A stretch of DNA of 64,000 nt from Spirosoma agri (GCF_010747415.1 NZ_JAAGNZ010000002.1:992001-1056000), one strand, 5' to 3'; numbered from the stretch's first letter, positions 18,817 to 27,854 are shown. Notes: a model not told the origin generated them from the letters alone. Program-made: numbers and translations.

Positions 18817-19731
18817 CTAGTTGCCGGTCTGGGTGGTAAACGTACTCTCAAAAATCTTGTCGGCGTTGCCGGTCTCAAATCCCTCGCGCCGGTGCTGACG
18901 AGTGATCTGATCGGCGGGCAAGTCGCGGAAGGGAGGTAGTACGCGCCGTTCGGCAAATTCGACATACGATCCGGCAATACGAAACACATCACCACCGGTA
19001 AACTCAGCGTCGATCATCTGGGCAACCGTTGATGCCTGTCGTAAATCGCCATCGGGGCTGACTTTGATGGTGCCGCCTGCCGAATTGAGCCGTAAACCAC
19101 GGTCGGTCAAAAAAGCAACGAACTCGTCGATCGTACTGTACCCCGGCTTAAGATTGTGAACACTGATTGTAAAATGATTCAGGTAATAGCGGTTGTAAAT
19201 CACCCAGGCCGCATATTCACTTTCTTTCAACAGCGTCTGATAATCAGCTAATGTAGGTGTTTGCCAGAGGGGCTGGTGCAGAAACTGATCAACGGCTTCC
19301 GCATCGTCCAGATTTAGGGCATCGACGGGGTCGCTCGTGACGGTGTCGGTGTAGTTGTGAATGATGCGCTGTGCCTCGTCCGACAACTCGTCGACGCGCA
19401 GTTCACTGGCAAAGATGCGGGGGTATTCGGGGGCCGGTGGGGCATACCAATAGGCCGATAATTTCTTTTCGATGAAGTTGTACTCGTCGCGCCGTTCGTA
19501 GCCGTAATGCAGGAAAATTTTCTCGAACGACGCTAGTCCGAGGTTAGGAACGCCCATGGTCCGGAACGCGATGTGGTCATTTTCGATCTCATCGGACGTT
19601 TGAATAATGCCCGCATCGATCATCGCATCGATTACGGCTCGCACGTCGGGCACGCGTTCAGTGTACCGGCGCATCAGCCCATCGAGGACCGCGTCAAGTG
19701 TCTGCTTATCGGTTGTGCTGGGAGAGTTCAT
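18817..19731 (-). CDS. DUF1338 family protein, 2-oxoadipate dioxygenase/decarboxylase-like
   Basis: A 304-residue member of the DUF1338 family, whose characterised member HglS is an iron-dependent 2-oxoadipate dioxygenase/decarboxylase of lysine breakdown that yields 2-hydroxyglutarate. The motif DHIAFRTMG near residue 50 gives the family's metal histidine and substrate arginine; HNLKPGYSTI and the end motif SYVEFAERRVLP supply the other expected ligands. The ATG at 19731 fits the family start and lies inside the end of the thioesterase gene, with a 26-base overlap in another frame, so translation is probably coupled. Activity on 2-oxoadipate is inferred from the family only. Confidence 0.85.
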   Translation of the reverse strand: MNSPSTTDKQTLDAVLDGLMRRYTERVPDVRAVIDAMIDAGIIQTSDEIENDHIAFRTMGVPNLGLASFEKIFLHYGYERRDEYNFIEKKLSAYWYAPPAPEYPRIFASELRVDELSDEAQRIIHNYTDTVTSDPVDALNLDDAEAVDQFLHQPLWQTPTLADYQTLLKESEYAAWVIYNRYYLNHFTISVHNLKPGYSTIDEFVAFLTDRGLRLNSAGGTIKVSPDGDLRQASTVAQMIDAEFTGGDVFRIAGSYVEFAERRVLPPFRDLPADQITRQHRREGFETGNADKIFESTFTTQTGN

Positions 19732-20518
19732 CGTAGGTTTGTGCGTTGTCGTTCTTGTTTGTCCGCCACCGGCTTTGCGCCAGCAGTACATCTTTACCCG
19801 ATTCGCCCGGTTGCCGGTTGCTCTGTTCGATCCGGTGATTGATCGTGTCGTCCGATTCTGAAACCGACCGGATCAGGAGTCGATCTTTCCAATGGCTTTC
19901 GGTCCGGTAAACTAAATCAATTTCGGCTAATTCCCGCGTTTGTAACGTATTGCTATCCACCGCGTCGAGCAACCATTCCACATACGATACGTTGTTAACA
20001 TGCTGATTCTGATCGATACTGAACCAGCCAACCGTTACTTCGTTTTCGTGAGTAGGCGCAAAGGGCTTGTTCTGGAAATCAGGTTTAAGGGCTAATTTGG
20101 GCAACGGGTCTATACCGGGCGGCAGCGATAAGGCACGAATGAAGTCAGGCAGGGGAACCATTGCCCGTTTATCCATGCTGAAGACAAGCCAGATACTGAC
20201 CGCATCTGCCAGTAATGTACCATCGTCGGCCAGTACTCGAAAATCACGATGAATGAAGTACTTTTCGACACTCGTGGGATAGGTCATAACCTGAATCGTC
20301 TGCCCGTAGCGAGGATACGTGTGCATCCGCAACCGGAAGCGCATCAGCATCCAGCCGTACCCTTGCCGGGCCAGATCGTTGATGCCGATCCCGTATTCAA
20401 TCGCGTTTCGATTGGCCGATTCCTGCATCAGGTTCATCAGGGCCGGGACGCTCAGTCGCCCGAACGCATCGGTTTCGTAGCCGCGTAATGTAAAGGTGTC
20501 CGTCTGGATAAATGCCAT
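19706..20518 (-). CDS. Acyl-ACP thioesterase family protein
   Basis: A 270-residue protein with two hotdog domains like plant FatA/FatB and bacterial acyl-ACP thioesterases, which release fatty acids from acyl carrier protein. The N-terminal domain has YETDAFGRLSVPALMNLMQE and the strand WMLMRFRLRM; the second domain has the catalytic region SIDQNQHVNNVSYVEWLLD near residues 168-186, giving Asp, Asn, His and Glu. Length matches the bacterial family. It is the first gene of the operon with DUF1338 and the TIM-barrel gene. The end is rich in polar residues where it overlaps the next gene by 26 bases. Confidence 0.9.
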   Translation of the reverse strand: MAFIQTDTFTLRGYETDAFGRLSVPALMNLMQESANRNAIEYGIGINDLARQGYGWMLMRFRLRMHTYPRYGQTIQVMTYPTSVEKYFIHRDFRVLADDGTLLADAVSIWLVFSMDKRAMVPLPDFIRALSLPPGIDPLPKLALKPDFQNKPFAPTHENEVTVGWFSIDQNQHVNNVSYVEWLLDAVDSNTLQTRELAEIDLVYRTESHWKDRLLIRSVSESDDTINHRIEQSNRQPGESGKDVLLAQSRWRTNKNDNAQTYDELSQHNR

Positions 20519-20675
20519 GAGGCAAAGGTAGCATGATGTACAGATTGATTTCCGTCTACCGGTTAGCAGGAGTGCTATTTCTACTAATCATTTAGGGATG
20601 AACGTACAACCAAAAGTGGTCCCTGCCACAGGTTATCATCGTGAATGAATGAGCGGTGCTATCCGTTCTGAGGAG

Positions 20676-22085
20676 TCAACTTTGCTGTACTATTTTTGTC
20701 GAGCTAGTCGTGCCAACGGAATCCGGAAGGGCGGCAAGGGGACTCGGCAGGATTATTCGAAATTTCGTCTCGTTGCCGATAACCGACTCTACGCTGATTT
20801 TTCCCTTGTGCAGCTCGATGATTCGTTGTGTCAGCGCCAACCCAATACCGTGCCCCTGAATCGTCATTGTGGACTCGGAGCGGTAGAACGGTTCAAAGAT
20901 GTGGGGTAAATCGGCCGGCTGAATCCCATAGCCCCGATTGGCGAAGGTAAGCTGAACCTGACCAGGCTCAAACGATAGCCGAACGGATACGCGTTCGTCG
21001 GGCGAGTATTTGCAGCCGTTCTCCATCAGATTCTGGAAGGCCGTTTGCAACAGTGATTCCTCGCCAATAATGACCAGGTCTTCTTCCTGACTGGGCAGGT
21101 TTTCGAAGTCGATATCAATCTGGTAGTTAGGGCGTTTCTGAATAAGCTGGCTCTGGGCCTGCCAGAGTAGTTCATCGATCCGGACCGACTGGTAATTAAG
21201 GGTGGCGGCATCGGCACTGGCACGGGCCAGTTCGAGCAGGCCATTGACAAGCCGGATCATGTTTTTTACCTCATCGAGCAGCCCATCGAAAGCCGCTTCG
21301 TATTCGTTGGTGGAACGGGCCTGAAGACGGGTTACCTCGATCTGGCCCATCATTACCGTCAGTGGAGTGCGCAGCTCATGGGAGGCATGGGAAACGAAAC
21401 TCTTCTGCGAAACGAAGGCTTCTTCGAGCCGACTGAGTAAGGCGTTGAACGTACGGGCCAGATCGGCCAGTTCATCGCGCTGGCGTCCGACACGAAGTCG
21501 CTCGTGAATGTTCGTCGCCGAAATCGAATTGACCTGCGCAATCAACTCGGCTACTGGTCTCAGGGCATCGGTAGCAAAGAGATAACCCGCAATACCGACG
21601 ATAAACAGGCACAGAATCCAGCCAAAAATCAGAATCTGCCGCAGTCGGTCGAGTTTACTGAACCCATAGCGATCATTCCCCGAAGCGACAATAACAAAGG
21701 TAGCTCCACTATGATTTGTGTACCGAACACCCACAGCCTCGATGGCTCCTGCACGAACGTATTGGGGTTTTTTGACGGTGATCTTCTGGATCAGTCCAGG
21801 CGATATGGGAAAGCGCGGCCGTTGCCTACCCTGGTTGTAAAGAACAATACCCCGATTATTGTATATCGTAACCTGCTCATCGGCCATGACCGGTAGATCG
21901 GCCCTTGGCACTTCACCAACATCTTCGCGTAACCGCACGGTAGTGAGTGCCTTTTCTGCCAGCCGCTGCTCGAACTCCTGTTGGCGAAACTGATCGTAGA
22001 GATAATAGACCGACACCGAAAACAAGAGCAGGATCGAAGCAACCAGCAGGACGAACAGTAACGTTAAGCGGGTACGGATATTCAT
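20676..22085 (-). CDS. Sensor histidine kinase, CusS/QseC-like
   Basis: A 469-residue membrane kinase. Transmembrane helices lie at about residues 8-28 and 150-172, with a periplasmic sensor domain of about 120 residues between them, then HAMP (about 173-225), the HisKA domain with phospho-acceptor His236 in SHASHELRTPL, and HATPase_c with the N box QNLMENGCKYSP near 355 and GHGIGLAL near 415. It probably phosphorylates the response regulator encoded 82 bases upstream in the same direction. The domain order resembles metal sensors of the CusS group; the signal itself is not visible in the sequence. Confidence 0.93.
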   Translation of the reverse strand: MNIRTRLTLLFVLLVASILLLFSVSVYYLYDQFRQQEFEQRLAEKALTTVRLREDVGEVPRADLPVMADEQVTIYNNRGIVLYNQGRQRPRFPISPGLIQKITVKKPQYVRAGAIEAVGVRYTNHSGATFVIVASGNDRYGFSKLDRLRQILIFGWILCLFIVGIAGYLFATDALRPVAELIAQVNSISATNIHERLRVGRQRDELADLARTFNALLSRLEEAFVSQKSFVSHASHELRTPLTVMMGQIEVTRLQARSTNEYEAAFDGLLDEVKNMIRLVNGLLELARASADAATLNYQSVRIDELLWQAQSQLIQKRPNYQIDIDFENLPSQEEDLVIIGEESLLQTAFQNLMENGCKYSPDERVSVRLSFEPGQVQLTFANRGYGIQPADLPHIFEPFYRSESTMTIQGHGIGLALTQRIIELHKGKISVESVIGNETKFRIILPSPLAALPDSVGTTSSTKIVQQS

Positions 22086-22167
22086 TCTTTCTGAGTAGTT
22101 AGGAGCGAACGGGCTAAACGAAGAGCGAATCAGGCCCCTGGTTACCTATTATCCCACTTCTTGACGC

Positions 22168-22845
22168 TTACTCCTCTTTGAGCATGTATCCCATCCCAAT
22201 CACGGTGTGGATCAGTTTGTTTGGAAAATCCTTGTCGATTTTTTTACGCAGAAAGTTCACGTACACATCGATCACGTTTGTTCCGGTGTCGAAGTGAATA
22301 TCCCAGACTTTTTCGGCAATGTCCACCCGTGATACGACGCGTCCCCGGTTGCGCATGAGGTAATCGAGCAGCCCGAATTCTTTGGCGGTAAGCTCTATAC
22401 GTTTATCCCCCCGACGGGCGATCTTTTCATTCAGATCCAGTTCCAGATCGGCCACCTTCAATACGTTGGCCTGCATACCGGCTTCGCTGCCCCGTTTGGT
22501 GAGCGCCCGCAGCCGCGCCATCAACTCCCGGAACTCGAACGGTTTTACCAGGTAATCGTCGGCACCTGATTCGAAACCCGTCAATTTGTCGTCTACGGAG
22601 CTCATGGCCGTCAGCATCAGCACGGGTGTACTGACCCGTTCCTGTCGGAGTGCTTGGACAACATCGAATCCATTCATTTTAGGAAGGTTAACGTCCATCA
22701 CAATGACGTCGTAGGTGTTGCTGAGGGCCATATTGCGCCCCAGTTGCCCGTCGTAGGCGACATCGACCTCGCAGGATTGCTCCTCCAGCCCTTTTTTTAC
22801 GAACGAAGCCAATTTTGGCTCATCTTCAACCACAAGAATCTTCAT
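22168..22845 (-). CDS. OmpR/PhoB-family response regulator
   Basis: A 225-residue response regulator. The ATG at 22845 starts directly at the receiver domain (KILVVEDEP); an upstream ATG at 22887 would add 14 unrelated residues. The receiver has the acid pair Glu8/Asp9, phosphorylation site Asp51 (VMDVNLP), and Lys101 (LVKPFEF). The C-terminal winged helix (about residues 125-225) has the typical LTAKEFGLLDYL and WDIHFDTGTNVIDVYVNFLRKKID. It is the partner of the kinase that follows. Close similarity in layout to CusR/CopR suggests metal response, supported weakly by the copper-type gene 0.7 kb away. Confidence 0.93.
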   Translation of the reverse strand: MKILVVEDEPKLASFVKKGLEEQSCEVDVAYDGQLGRNMALSNTYDVIVMDVNLPKMNGFDVVQALRQERVSTPVLMLTAMSSVDDKLTGFESGADDYLVKPFEFRELMARLRALTKRGSEAGMQANVLKVADLELDLNEKIARRGDKRIELTAKEFGLLDYLMRNRGRVVSRVDIAEKVWDIHFDTGTNVIDVYVNFLRKKIDKDFPNKLIHTVIGMGYMLKEE

Positions 22846-23332
22846 ATCGGCAACATACATAGCTATTTTCTGATTTAAAAGCGACAACCCTCTTTATTCG
22901 CCTATAGTGGTAACATTGGTCGGGAAATTGTCGTAGAAAGCCATTTGCTCGGCTTAATCAGGCTTGTTTTCTTATAACTGATGTTGAGCGTCTTTTTAGT
23001 ATAGATCATCAATTATTAATGCACTTTTAAGCTGACTCCATTTCAGGTAGATAAGCCAGATAAATAACGGCATGTTTGTGTATAGTCTGATACCGGGATG
23101 AGTCATACAGCTGATGGGTGACTAAATGTTGGGGAATGTAGTGGGTAAAATCATCCACACTCACCAGATAATTTCTACACAGTGTCTCTGAACGATAAGG
23201 GTGTGAGTGAGAATATATACACTATTTTTTGCTCTATGGTATTGACAATGAGAGGTGTGTGCTGCTATGCGTAAGATGTGTAACTGCCGTGAAAAGAACT
23301 GGCACAATAAACGCATTACGTATCGTAACAAG
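22846..23332. other. Intergenic region between divergent genes, no gene seen
   Basis: These 487 bases separate the response regulator (minus) from the small plus-strand gene at 23333. No reading frame with coding character was found. The stretch is moderately AT-rich and must carry two divergent promoters. A TATTTTTTG sequence at about 23222-23230 is a loose match to the -7 box for the plus strand. No convincing terminator, riboswitch or RNA gene was recognised. Confidence 0.4.
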
Positions 23333-23554
23333 ATGACTAACACCCCCATGTGGACACCGACTCACTTTCCTGCCGCCATGCGCTCACTCAGCCCAAGTAC
23401 ACGGGCGAAGGCTATCGAAATTGCGAATCGCCTGTTGGAACAGGGCGCGCTCGATAAACAGCGGGTAATAGCATTTAGCGTTAGTGAAGCTCGCCAGTGG
23501 GCACGTTTGGCGCAGGCAAGTCCGGTCAATCCGAGTTGGCAACCACACGTGTAG
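23333..23554 (+). CDS. Small conserved protein with KAIEIAN motif (YdaT/DUF2188-associated type)
   Basis: A 73-residue protein. The core PAAMRSLSPSTRAKAIEIANRLLEQG followed by VIAFSVSEARQWA matches the short conserved module (roughly AMKNLPxxVRxKAIEIANALLEEG plus AI-A-AKxWA) found in small stress-associated proteins, often next to DUF2188. Function is unknown. The ATG at 23333 is chosen because the homologous part starts right after it; an upstream ATG at 23255 would add an unrelated cysteine-rich stretch. It heads a run of plus-strand stress-type genes. Confidence 0.65.
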   Translation: MTNTPMWTPTHFPAAMRSLSPSTRAKAIEIANRLLEQGALDKQRVIAFSVSEARQWARLAQASPVNPSWQPHV

Positions 23555-23590
23555 CGAATCTCCTAATCTATCTTACAAACTCAACGAGCG

Positions 23591-24007
23591 ATGATCTGGA
23601 AAAAAAACATTTACGATACACTAATCAGTTGTGCTGCTTTGTGTGATGAGTTCGCGACGGAGTGTTCTCGTTCCGAAGACATCGAAAGCTGGTACCGGAG
23701 TATTTTTTTAAACCTCGATTGCGCCGACCTGTGTCGCCAGTTGGCTATGCTTTATGTCCGGGGTTCGGAAAACACGCGTTTGCTGGCGAAAGCATGCATC
23801 GAAGTGTGCGAAAAGTGTTCCCAGGAAGTAAGCCAGTTCGATACGCAGCGTTGTCAGCAGGTATATGCCATGTGTCAGCAAACGATATGCAGTTGTGTTG
23901 GCATTCTGGCCATGGCTTATCAGACAGAGGGCCAGTCGAAAAACCCAACCAATACGCCTGCGTCGCTGTTTTATGGCATCGATCTACGCGAAACACTTTA
24001 TAATTAA
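23591..24007 (+). CDS. Four-helix-bundle copper-binding protein, DUF326/Csp-like
   Basis: A 138-residue cysteine-rich helical protein of the DUF326 family, related to copper storage proteins that line a four-helix bundle with cysteines. Twelve cysteines occur, in CAALC, CADLC, CIEVCEKC, CQQVYAMC and CSC arrangements spaced for helices. No signal peptide is present, so it would be cytosolic, like Csp3-type proteins. It lies 36 bases after the KAIEIAN gene and is followed by a terminator-like hairpin. Copper binding is inferred from the family. Confidence 0.85.
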   Translation: MIWKKNIYDTLISCAALCDEFATECSRSEDIESWYRSIFLNLDCADLCRQLAMLYVRGSENTRLLAKACIEVCEKCSQEVSQFDTQRCQQVYAMCQQTICSCVGILAMAYQTEGQSKNPTNTPASLFYGIDLRETLYN

Positions 24008-24020
24008 TCAGTTAATAATT

Positions 24021-24095
24021 GTCGGTCGATAGTCACGGTCGTTAGTCGGGTATCAGCTCAGGCTACTGACGGACGACTATCGGCTGATTCTTTTT
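24021..24095 (+). terminator. Rho-independent terminator after the copper-type gene
   Basis: An inverted repeat with arms at 24021-24034 and 24075-24088 pairs over 14 positions, several of them G-T wobble pairs, and is followed by TTCTTTTTC. It lies 14 bases after the stop of the DUF326 gene. The 40-base interior can fold further. Confidence 0.6.
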
Positions 24096-24105
24096 CACTC
24101 ACGCT

Positions 24106-24609
24106 ATGGAAACTAAACCACAAAAGAACAAACAACTGGAAAAAATCCAGGAAATGGTCGAAGATATCCGCATGGCTATGATGACCACCGTTGACGATCA
24201 GGGGAACCTTGTCAGTCGGCCAATGGCTGCCTTGCAAATGGATGAAGACGGAACCATCTGGTTCTTTACAAAACGCACGTCTCCTAAAGTAGATCAGATC
24301 GATAATAACCAGCATCGGGTCAATCTGTCATTCTCAGATGTTGGTGATGCAAATTATGTGTCGATCTCGGGTACAGCCGACGAGCTTGATGACCGGGCAA
24401 AAATTGATGAACTCTGGAACCCGCAGGCTAAAGCTTGGTTTCCAAAGGGCAAAGATGATCCGGAACTGATTTTGTTGAAGGTACACACCCAGATGGCTGA
24501 GTATTGGGACTCCAGCGATAGCACAATGGTCCGGTTGTTCCAGCAGGCGGCAGCGGCCATAACGGGCAACCCACCAAAAATGGGCGAGAACGAAAAAGTA
24601 TACAACTAA
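24106..24609 (+). CDS. General stress protein, pyridoxamine 5'-phosphate oxidase-like split barrel
   Basis: A 167-residue flavin-binding split-barrel protein of the GSP26/YdaG-like group. Conserved elements are IRMAMMTTVDDQGNLVSRPMAALQ near residue 25, IWFFTKRTSPKVDQI near 50, VNLSFSDVGDANYVSISGTA near 70 and the tail PELILLKVHTQMAEYWDS. Members of this group are induced by stress and bind FMN or FAD; they are not the vitamin B6 enzyme. It has its own upstream terminator and is followed by another hairpin, so it is probably a single-gene unit. Confidence 0.88.
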   Translation: METKPQKNKQLEKIQEMVEDIRMAMMTTVDDQGNLVSRPMAALQMDEDGTIWFFTKRTSPKVDQIDNNQHRVNLSFSDVGDANYVSISGTADELDDRAKIDELWNPQAKAWFPKGKDDPELILLKVHTQMAEYWDSSDSTMVRLFQQAAAAITGNPPKMGENEKVYN

Positions 24610-24624
24610 TATAAAAATAAGGAA

Positions 24625-24681
24625 GCAGGAACGAGTGCGTTAGCGAAAACCTGACAGGGTCGCTGATGCACTCGTTCCTGC
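24625..24681 (+). terminator. Long hairpin between stress protein and DUF3891 genes
   Basis: A perfect 14-bp inverted repeat (GCAGGAACGAGTGC at 24625-24638 with its complement at 24668-24681) extends inward by seven more pairs including two wobbles, for a 21-bp stem and a 15-base loop. It starts 16 bases after the upstream stop codon. A strong T-run is absent; the right arm is followed by GTTTA. It also argues against a DUF3891 start at 24666, which would lie within it. Confidence 0.65.
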
Positions 24682-24692
24682 GTTTACAGGCT

Positions 24693-25421
24693 ATGATTGT
24701 TACCCAAATCGATTCGGGATGGCAGATTATTAATCAGCAGGCACATGGAATGCTGGCTTTCCAGCTGGCTTTGCAGTGGAAGGTGAGCAAACGCCCCACA
24801 AACTGGATAGAGACGTTGGTTGCGTTGACGGAGCACGATGACGGACAGGATCCGTGGGAGGGGCGAAATCATCTGACAACCGCCGGTGCTCCACTCGATT
24901 TCAAACTGCTTCAGTATTCTGTTGAGCAGTGCCGAAACATGATTCAGATCGGTTTGCAGAAAAGCCGCTGGAATGCATTGATGATGTCAATGCATACGTC
25001 GTTTTTGTATGAGTCGAAACGGGGTCAGGAAAAGGAACTGGATCAGTTTCTCGACCAGCAGGTTGGTAATCAGAAGAAGTGGCGAAAGCAGTACAAAGCA
25101 ACCAAGTCGGATGCTCAGTACGCGTATGCGTTTGTGCAGTGGTGCGATGCGTTATCGTTGATTCTGTGCATGGATCAGGTTCAGCCTGAAGGACGGCGTT
25201 CGGAGATCAGTCTTGGTCCGGATGGTGTATCGTACTACATTTACGAACAGGCAAATGGCTCGCTGTGTGTTGATCCGTGGCCGTTTGAGGATCCTTCGTT
25301 TACCGTTCATGTCGAAGCGTTTCAACTAACCAAGTTGGCTTTCGCTGATGACAAAGAACTGTATAATGCAATTCAGGACGCCGAAGTGATCAACAAAGAA
25401 TGGAAATTCGAGAAGAAGTAA
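24693..25421 (+). CDS. DUF3891 family protein
   Basis: A 242-residue cytosolic protein matching the DUF3891 family of unknown function. The start MIVTQIDSGWQIINQQAHG and the motif TEHDDG near residue 51 are typical; the latter, with other histidines, resembles metal-dependent hydrolase loops, but no activity is established. RSEISLGPDGVSYY and DPWPFEDPSFTVHVEAFQL are seen in the C-terminal half. The ATG at 24693 is preferred over 24666, which lies inside a hairpin and adds nine residues. It ends just before a perfect bidirectional hairpin shared with the convergent GlgX gene. Confidence 0.85.
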   Translation: MIVTQIDSGWQIINQQAHGMLAFQLALQWKVSKRPTNWIETLVALTEHDDGQDPWEGRNHLTTAGAPLDFKLLQYSVEQCRNMIQIGLQKSRWNALMMSMHTSFLYESKRGQEKELDQFLDQQVGNQKKWRKQYKATKSDAQYAYAFVQWCDALSLILCMDQVQPEGRRSEISLGPDGVSYYIYEQANGSLCVDPWPFEDPSFTVHVEAFQLTKLAFADDKELYNAIQDAEVINKEWKFEKK

Positions 25422-25433
25422 CGGTAGCTTTTT

Positions 25434-25483
25434 CAAACGCAACGCGGGGATAGAGTATTGACTCTATCCCCGCGTTGCGTTTG
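25434..25483. terminator. Perfect 23-bp bidirectional terminator hairpin
   Basis: The arms 25434-25456 and 25461-25483 are exact reverse complements with a 4-base ATTG loop. It lies 12 bases after the DUF3891 stop and 20 bases before the end of the convergent GlgX gene, so it can serve both. The stem base reads CAAACGC / GCGTTTG, with short T or A runs outside. Confidence 0.85.
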
Positions 25484-25503
25484 AACCTGATTGTAAACGA
25501 AGC

Positions 25504-27618
25504 TTATTTCACGCGTAACAACACCGACGAGCGGGCTGGAACCGTAAATTCGTGGCCTCCTTTAATCGGATCAGTTTTGGGATTGACTTTGCCATCGAAC
25601 GTATCGACAACAACTTCCCACGTGGACTGTTTACGACCAATCTTAGGAAGCATGAACGGAATATCTTCCCAGAACGCATTCATTACCCATAGCAGTTGCT
25701 CGTCGCCAATATCCTGGCCATCTTCGGTTTGTTCCGTCACGCGAACCCCGTCGATGAACAACGCCAGGCAATGTGTACCGGGATTGTTGAGGTCGTCGGA
25801 CGTCATTTCCTGACCGTCGGGGCGCACGTAGTTAACCTGCTCATTGCCGAAAAATTTGCGTCGGCTCAAGATTGGCATTTCTTGGCGAAGTGCCGTTAAC
25901 TGGCTGGTAAAGTCGAACAACGCCTGTTGTTTCTCATTCCAATGCCAGTCCATCCAGCTAATCTCACTATCCTGGTTGTAGCCATTGTTGTTACCATGCT
26001 GGGTACGACCACATTCGTCACCCATCACGATCATTGGCGTTCCCTGGCTAAGCAGCAATGTTGCCAGGAAATTACGTTTTTGCCGCTCGCGCAACGCATT
26101 GATTTCCTCATCATCTGTTGGCCCTTCAGCTCCACAGTTCCAGCTCAGGTTGTCGTTCGAGCCGTCATTGTTATCTTCACCATTGGCTTCGTTATGCTTT
26201 TCATTATAGCTCACCAGATCGTTCAGCGTGAAGCCATCGTGTGCCGTAATGAGGTTAACGCTGTTAGCCGGTGAACGGCCATCGTTGGCATACAGGTCGG
26301 GGCTGCCCAATACCCGAAGTGCCGTTTCGGCTGCCTGACCGTCATCACCTTTCCAGAAGCCACGAAGGGCATCGCGGAACTTACCGTTCCATTCTGACCA
26401 GCGAACCGGGAAGTTACCAACCTGATACGACTGAATATCCCAAGGTTCGGCAATGAGTTTCACCTGTGCCAGAATAGGATCTTGGGCTACCGTGTCGAGG
26501 AAGGAGGATACACGGCCGATTTCTTCATCCGTACGAATGAGCGCAGCGGCAAGGTCAAACCGGAATCCATCAACGTGCATCTCCGTTACCCAATAGCGCA
26601 GGCTGTCCATAACCAGTTGCAGAACACGTGGATGACTCAGGTTAAGCGTATTACCCGTACCCGTGTAATCCATGTAATACTCAGGTTGATCGCCGACCTG
26701 GTGATAATAAGCTCGGTTGTCGATTCCCTGAAACGACAGCATTGGACCAAACTGGTTGCCTTCTGCGGTGTGGTTGTACACTACGTCCAGAATAACTTCC
26801 AGTCCGGCTTTGTGCAGATTTTTGACCATCTGCTTGAATTCCGTCACCTGCTGGCCCGCCATGCCCGATGACGAATACGTATTTTGAGGAGCAAAGAAGC
26901 CGATGCTGTTATAGCCCCAATAGCTCTCATCGGTGAACTGGTGAACAGGCAAGAGTTCCACCGCCGTAATGCCCAGTTTCTTCAGATAATCGATACTTTC
27001 TTGTGAGCCCAATCCTGCGTATGTACCCCGGATGCTTTCCTCCATGGTAGGATGCAAGTGGCTGAAGCCTTTGACGTGCATCTCATACATGACCGAACGA
27101 TGCAATGGAACCGAAGGAGCCTGGTCATCATCCCAGTCGAAAGCGGAGTCTACAATCACTGACTTTGGCATGGTAGGGCCGCTGTCTTCCTTACTCAGGA
27201 TCAAATAACGCTCATCGGAGGTGCTTTTGTAATCGTATCCAAGCCATGAATCATCGTGATTGACCGGCGCGTTGATCGCGCGAGCGTACGGATCCAGAAG
27301 GAGCTTGTTTGGGTTGAAGAAATAGCCCGATTTTGGATCATACTCGCCATCGACACGATACCCGTAGAGCTGTCCTGGCTGTAAGCCGTCCAAATAAATG
27401 TGCCATACTAATTCCGTACGCTCGGTAAGTGGAATGCGGGCTGTTTCCCGGCTGGGATCCGCTGAATCATACAGGCAAAGGAAAGCAGCGGTGCTGTTCT
27501 CACTAAATAAGGCAAAGTTTACGCCTTCGCCATCATAAGTGGCACCAAGGGGATAAGGTTTACCTGGTTTTGATTGGACCGTCTCCTGGCCGGAGGCTTC
27601 CGATGTACGTTTACTCAT
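25504..27618 (-). CDS. glgX: Glycogen debranching enzyme, GlgX type
   Basis: A 704-residue isoamylase-type debranching enzyme that cleaves alpha-1,6 branches of glycogen or limit dextrin. An N-terminal CBM48 domain (PLGATYDGEGVNFALFSE near residue 22) is followed by a GH13 barrel: DVVYNHTAEGN near 280, nucleophile Asp355 in GFRFDLAAAL, acid-base Glu391 in LIAEPWDI and the third acid in ITAHDGFTLND. Length matches GlgX and TreX proteins. No other glycogen gene is in the window. Its context among stress proteins suggests carbon-store use under stress, which is inference. Confidence 0.93.
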   Translation of the reverse strand: MSKRTSEASGQETVQSKPGKPYPLGATYDGEGVNFALFSENSTAAFLCLYDSADPSRETARIPLTERTELVWHIYLDGLQPGQLYGYRVDGEYDPKSGYFFNPNKLLLDPYARAINAPVNHDDSWLGYDYKSTSDERYLILSKEDSGPTMPKSVIVDSAFDWDDDQAPSVPLHRSVMYEMHVKGFSHLHPTMEESIRGTYAGLGSQESIDYLKKLGITAVELLPVHQFTDESYWGYNSIGFFAPQNTYSSSGMAGQQVTEFKQMVKNLHKAGLEVILDVVYNHTAEGNQFGPMLSFQGIDNRAYYHQVGDQPEYYMDYTGTGNTLNLSHPRVLQLVMDSLRYWVTEMHVDGFRFDLAAALIRTDEEIGRVSSFLDTVAQDPILAQVKLIAEPWDIQSYQVGNFPVRWSEWNGKFRDALRGFWKGDDGQAAETALRVLGSPDLYANDGRSPANSVNLITAHDGFTLNDLVSYNEKHNEANGEDNNDGSNDNLSWNCGAEGPTDDEEINALRERQKRNFLATLLLSQGTPMIVMGDECGRTQHGNNNGYNQDSEISWMDWHWNEKQQALFDFTSQLTALRQEMPILSRRKFFGNEQVNYVRPDGQEMTSDDLNNPGTHCLALFIDGVRVTEQTEDGQDIGDEQLLWVMNAFWEDIPFMLPKIGRKQSTWEVVVDTFDGKVNPKTDPIKGGHEFTVPARSSVLLRVK

Positions 27619-27800
27619 AACGTTGTTTGTAGGAATGATTCATACGCCGATTAAGGCAATCTGTTTAATCGAGTCAGCGTGGCGCATTTCAATAATTGAG
27701 AGACTGACTCTACTTGAATTAACTGCCTGATAAAAGATAATGTTTTGCCTCTGAAGAGCGGTTTGTAGTATACCAGGAATTTGATAATGAGAGTTGGCAA

Positions 27801-27838
27801 ACAAACAAAAAAGCCTGCTCCCAATGGGCGCAGGCTTT
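27801..27838 (-). terminator. Rho-independent terminator after the DUF2383 gene
   Basis: On the minus strand, arms at 27830-27838 and 27810-27818 form a 9-bp GC-rich stem; the 11-base interior has a further CCC/GGG pair. It is followed by six T and then GTTTGTTTG. This is a canonical intrinsic terminator 17 bases after the stop of the DUF2383 gene. Confidence 0.85.
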
Positions 27839-27854
27839 CCGATCCCACCATTCA

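Noticed and set aside
23161..23349. Minus-strand 62-codon frame in the intergenic region upstream of the KAIEIAN gene
   Set aside because: No ribosome site, no family, and it overlaps the start of the better supported plus-strand gene.
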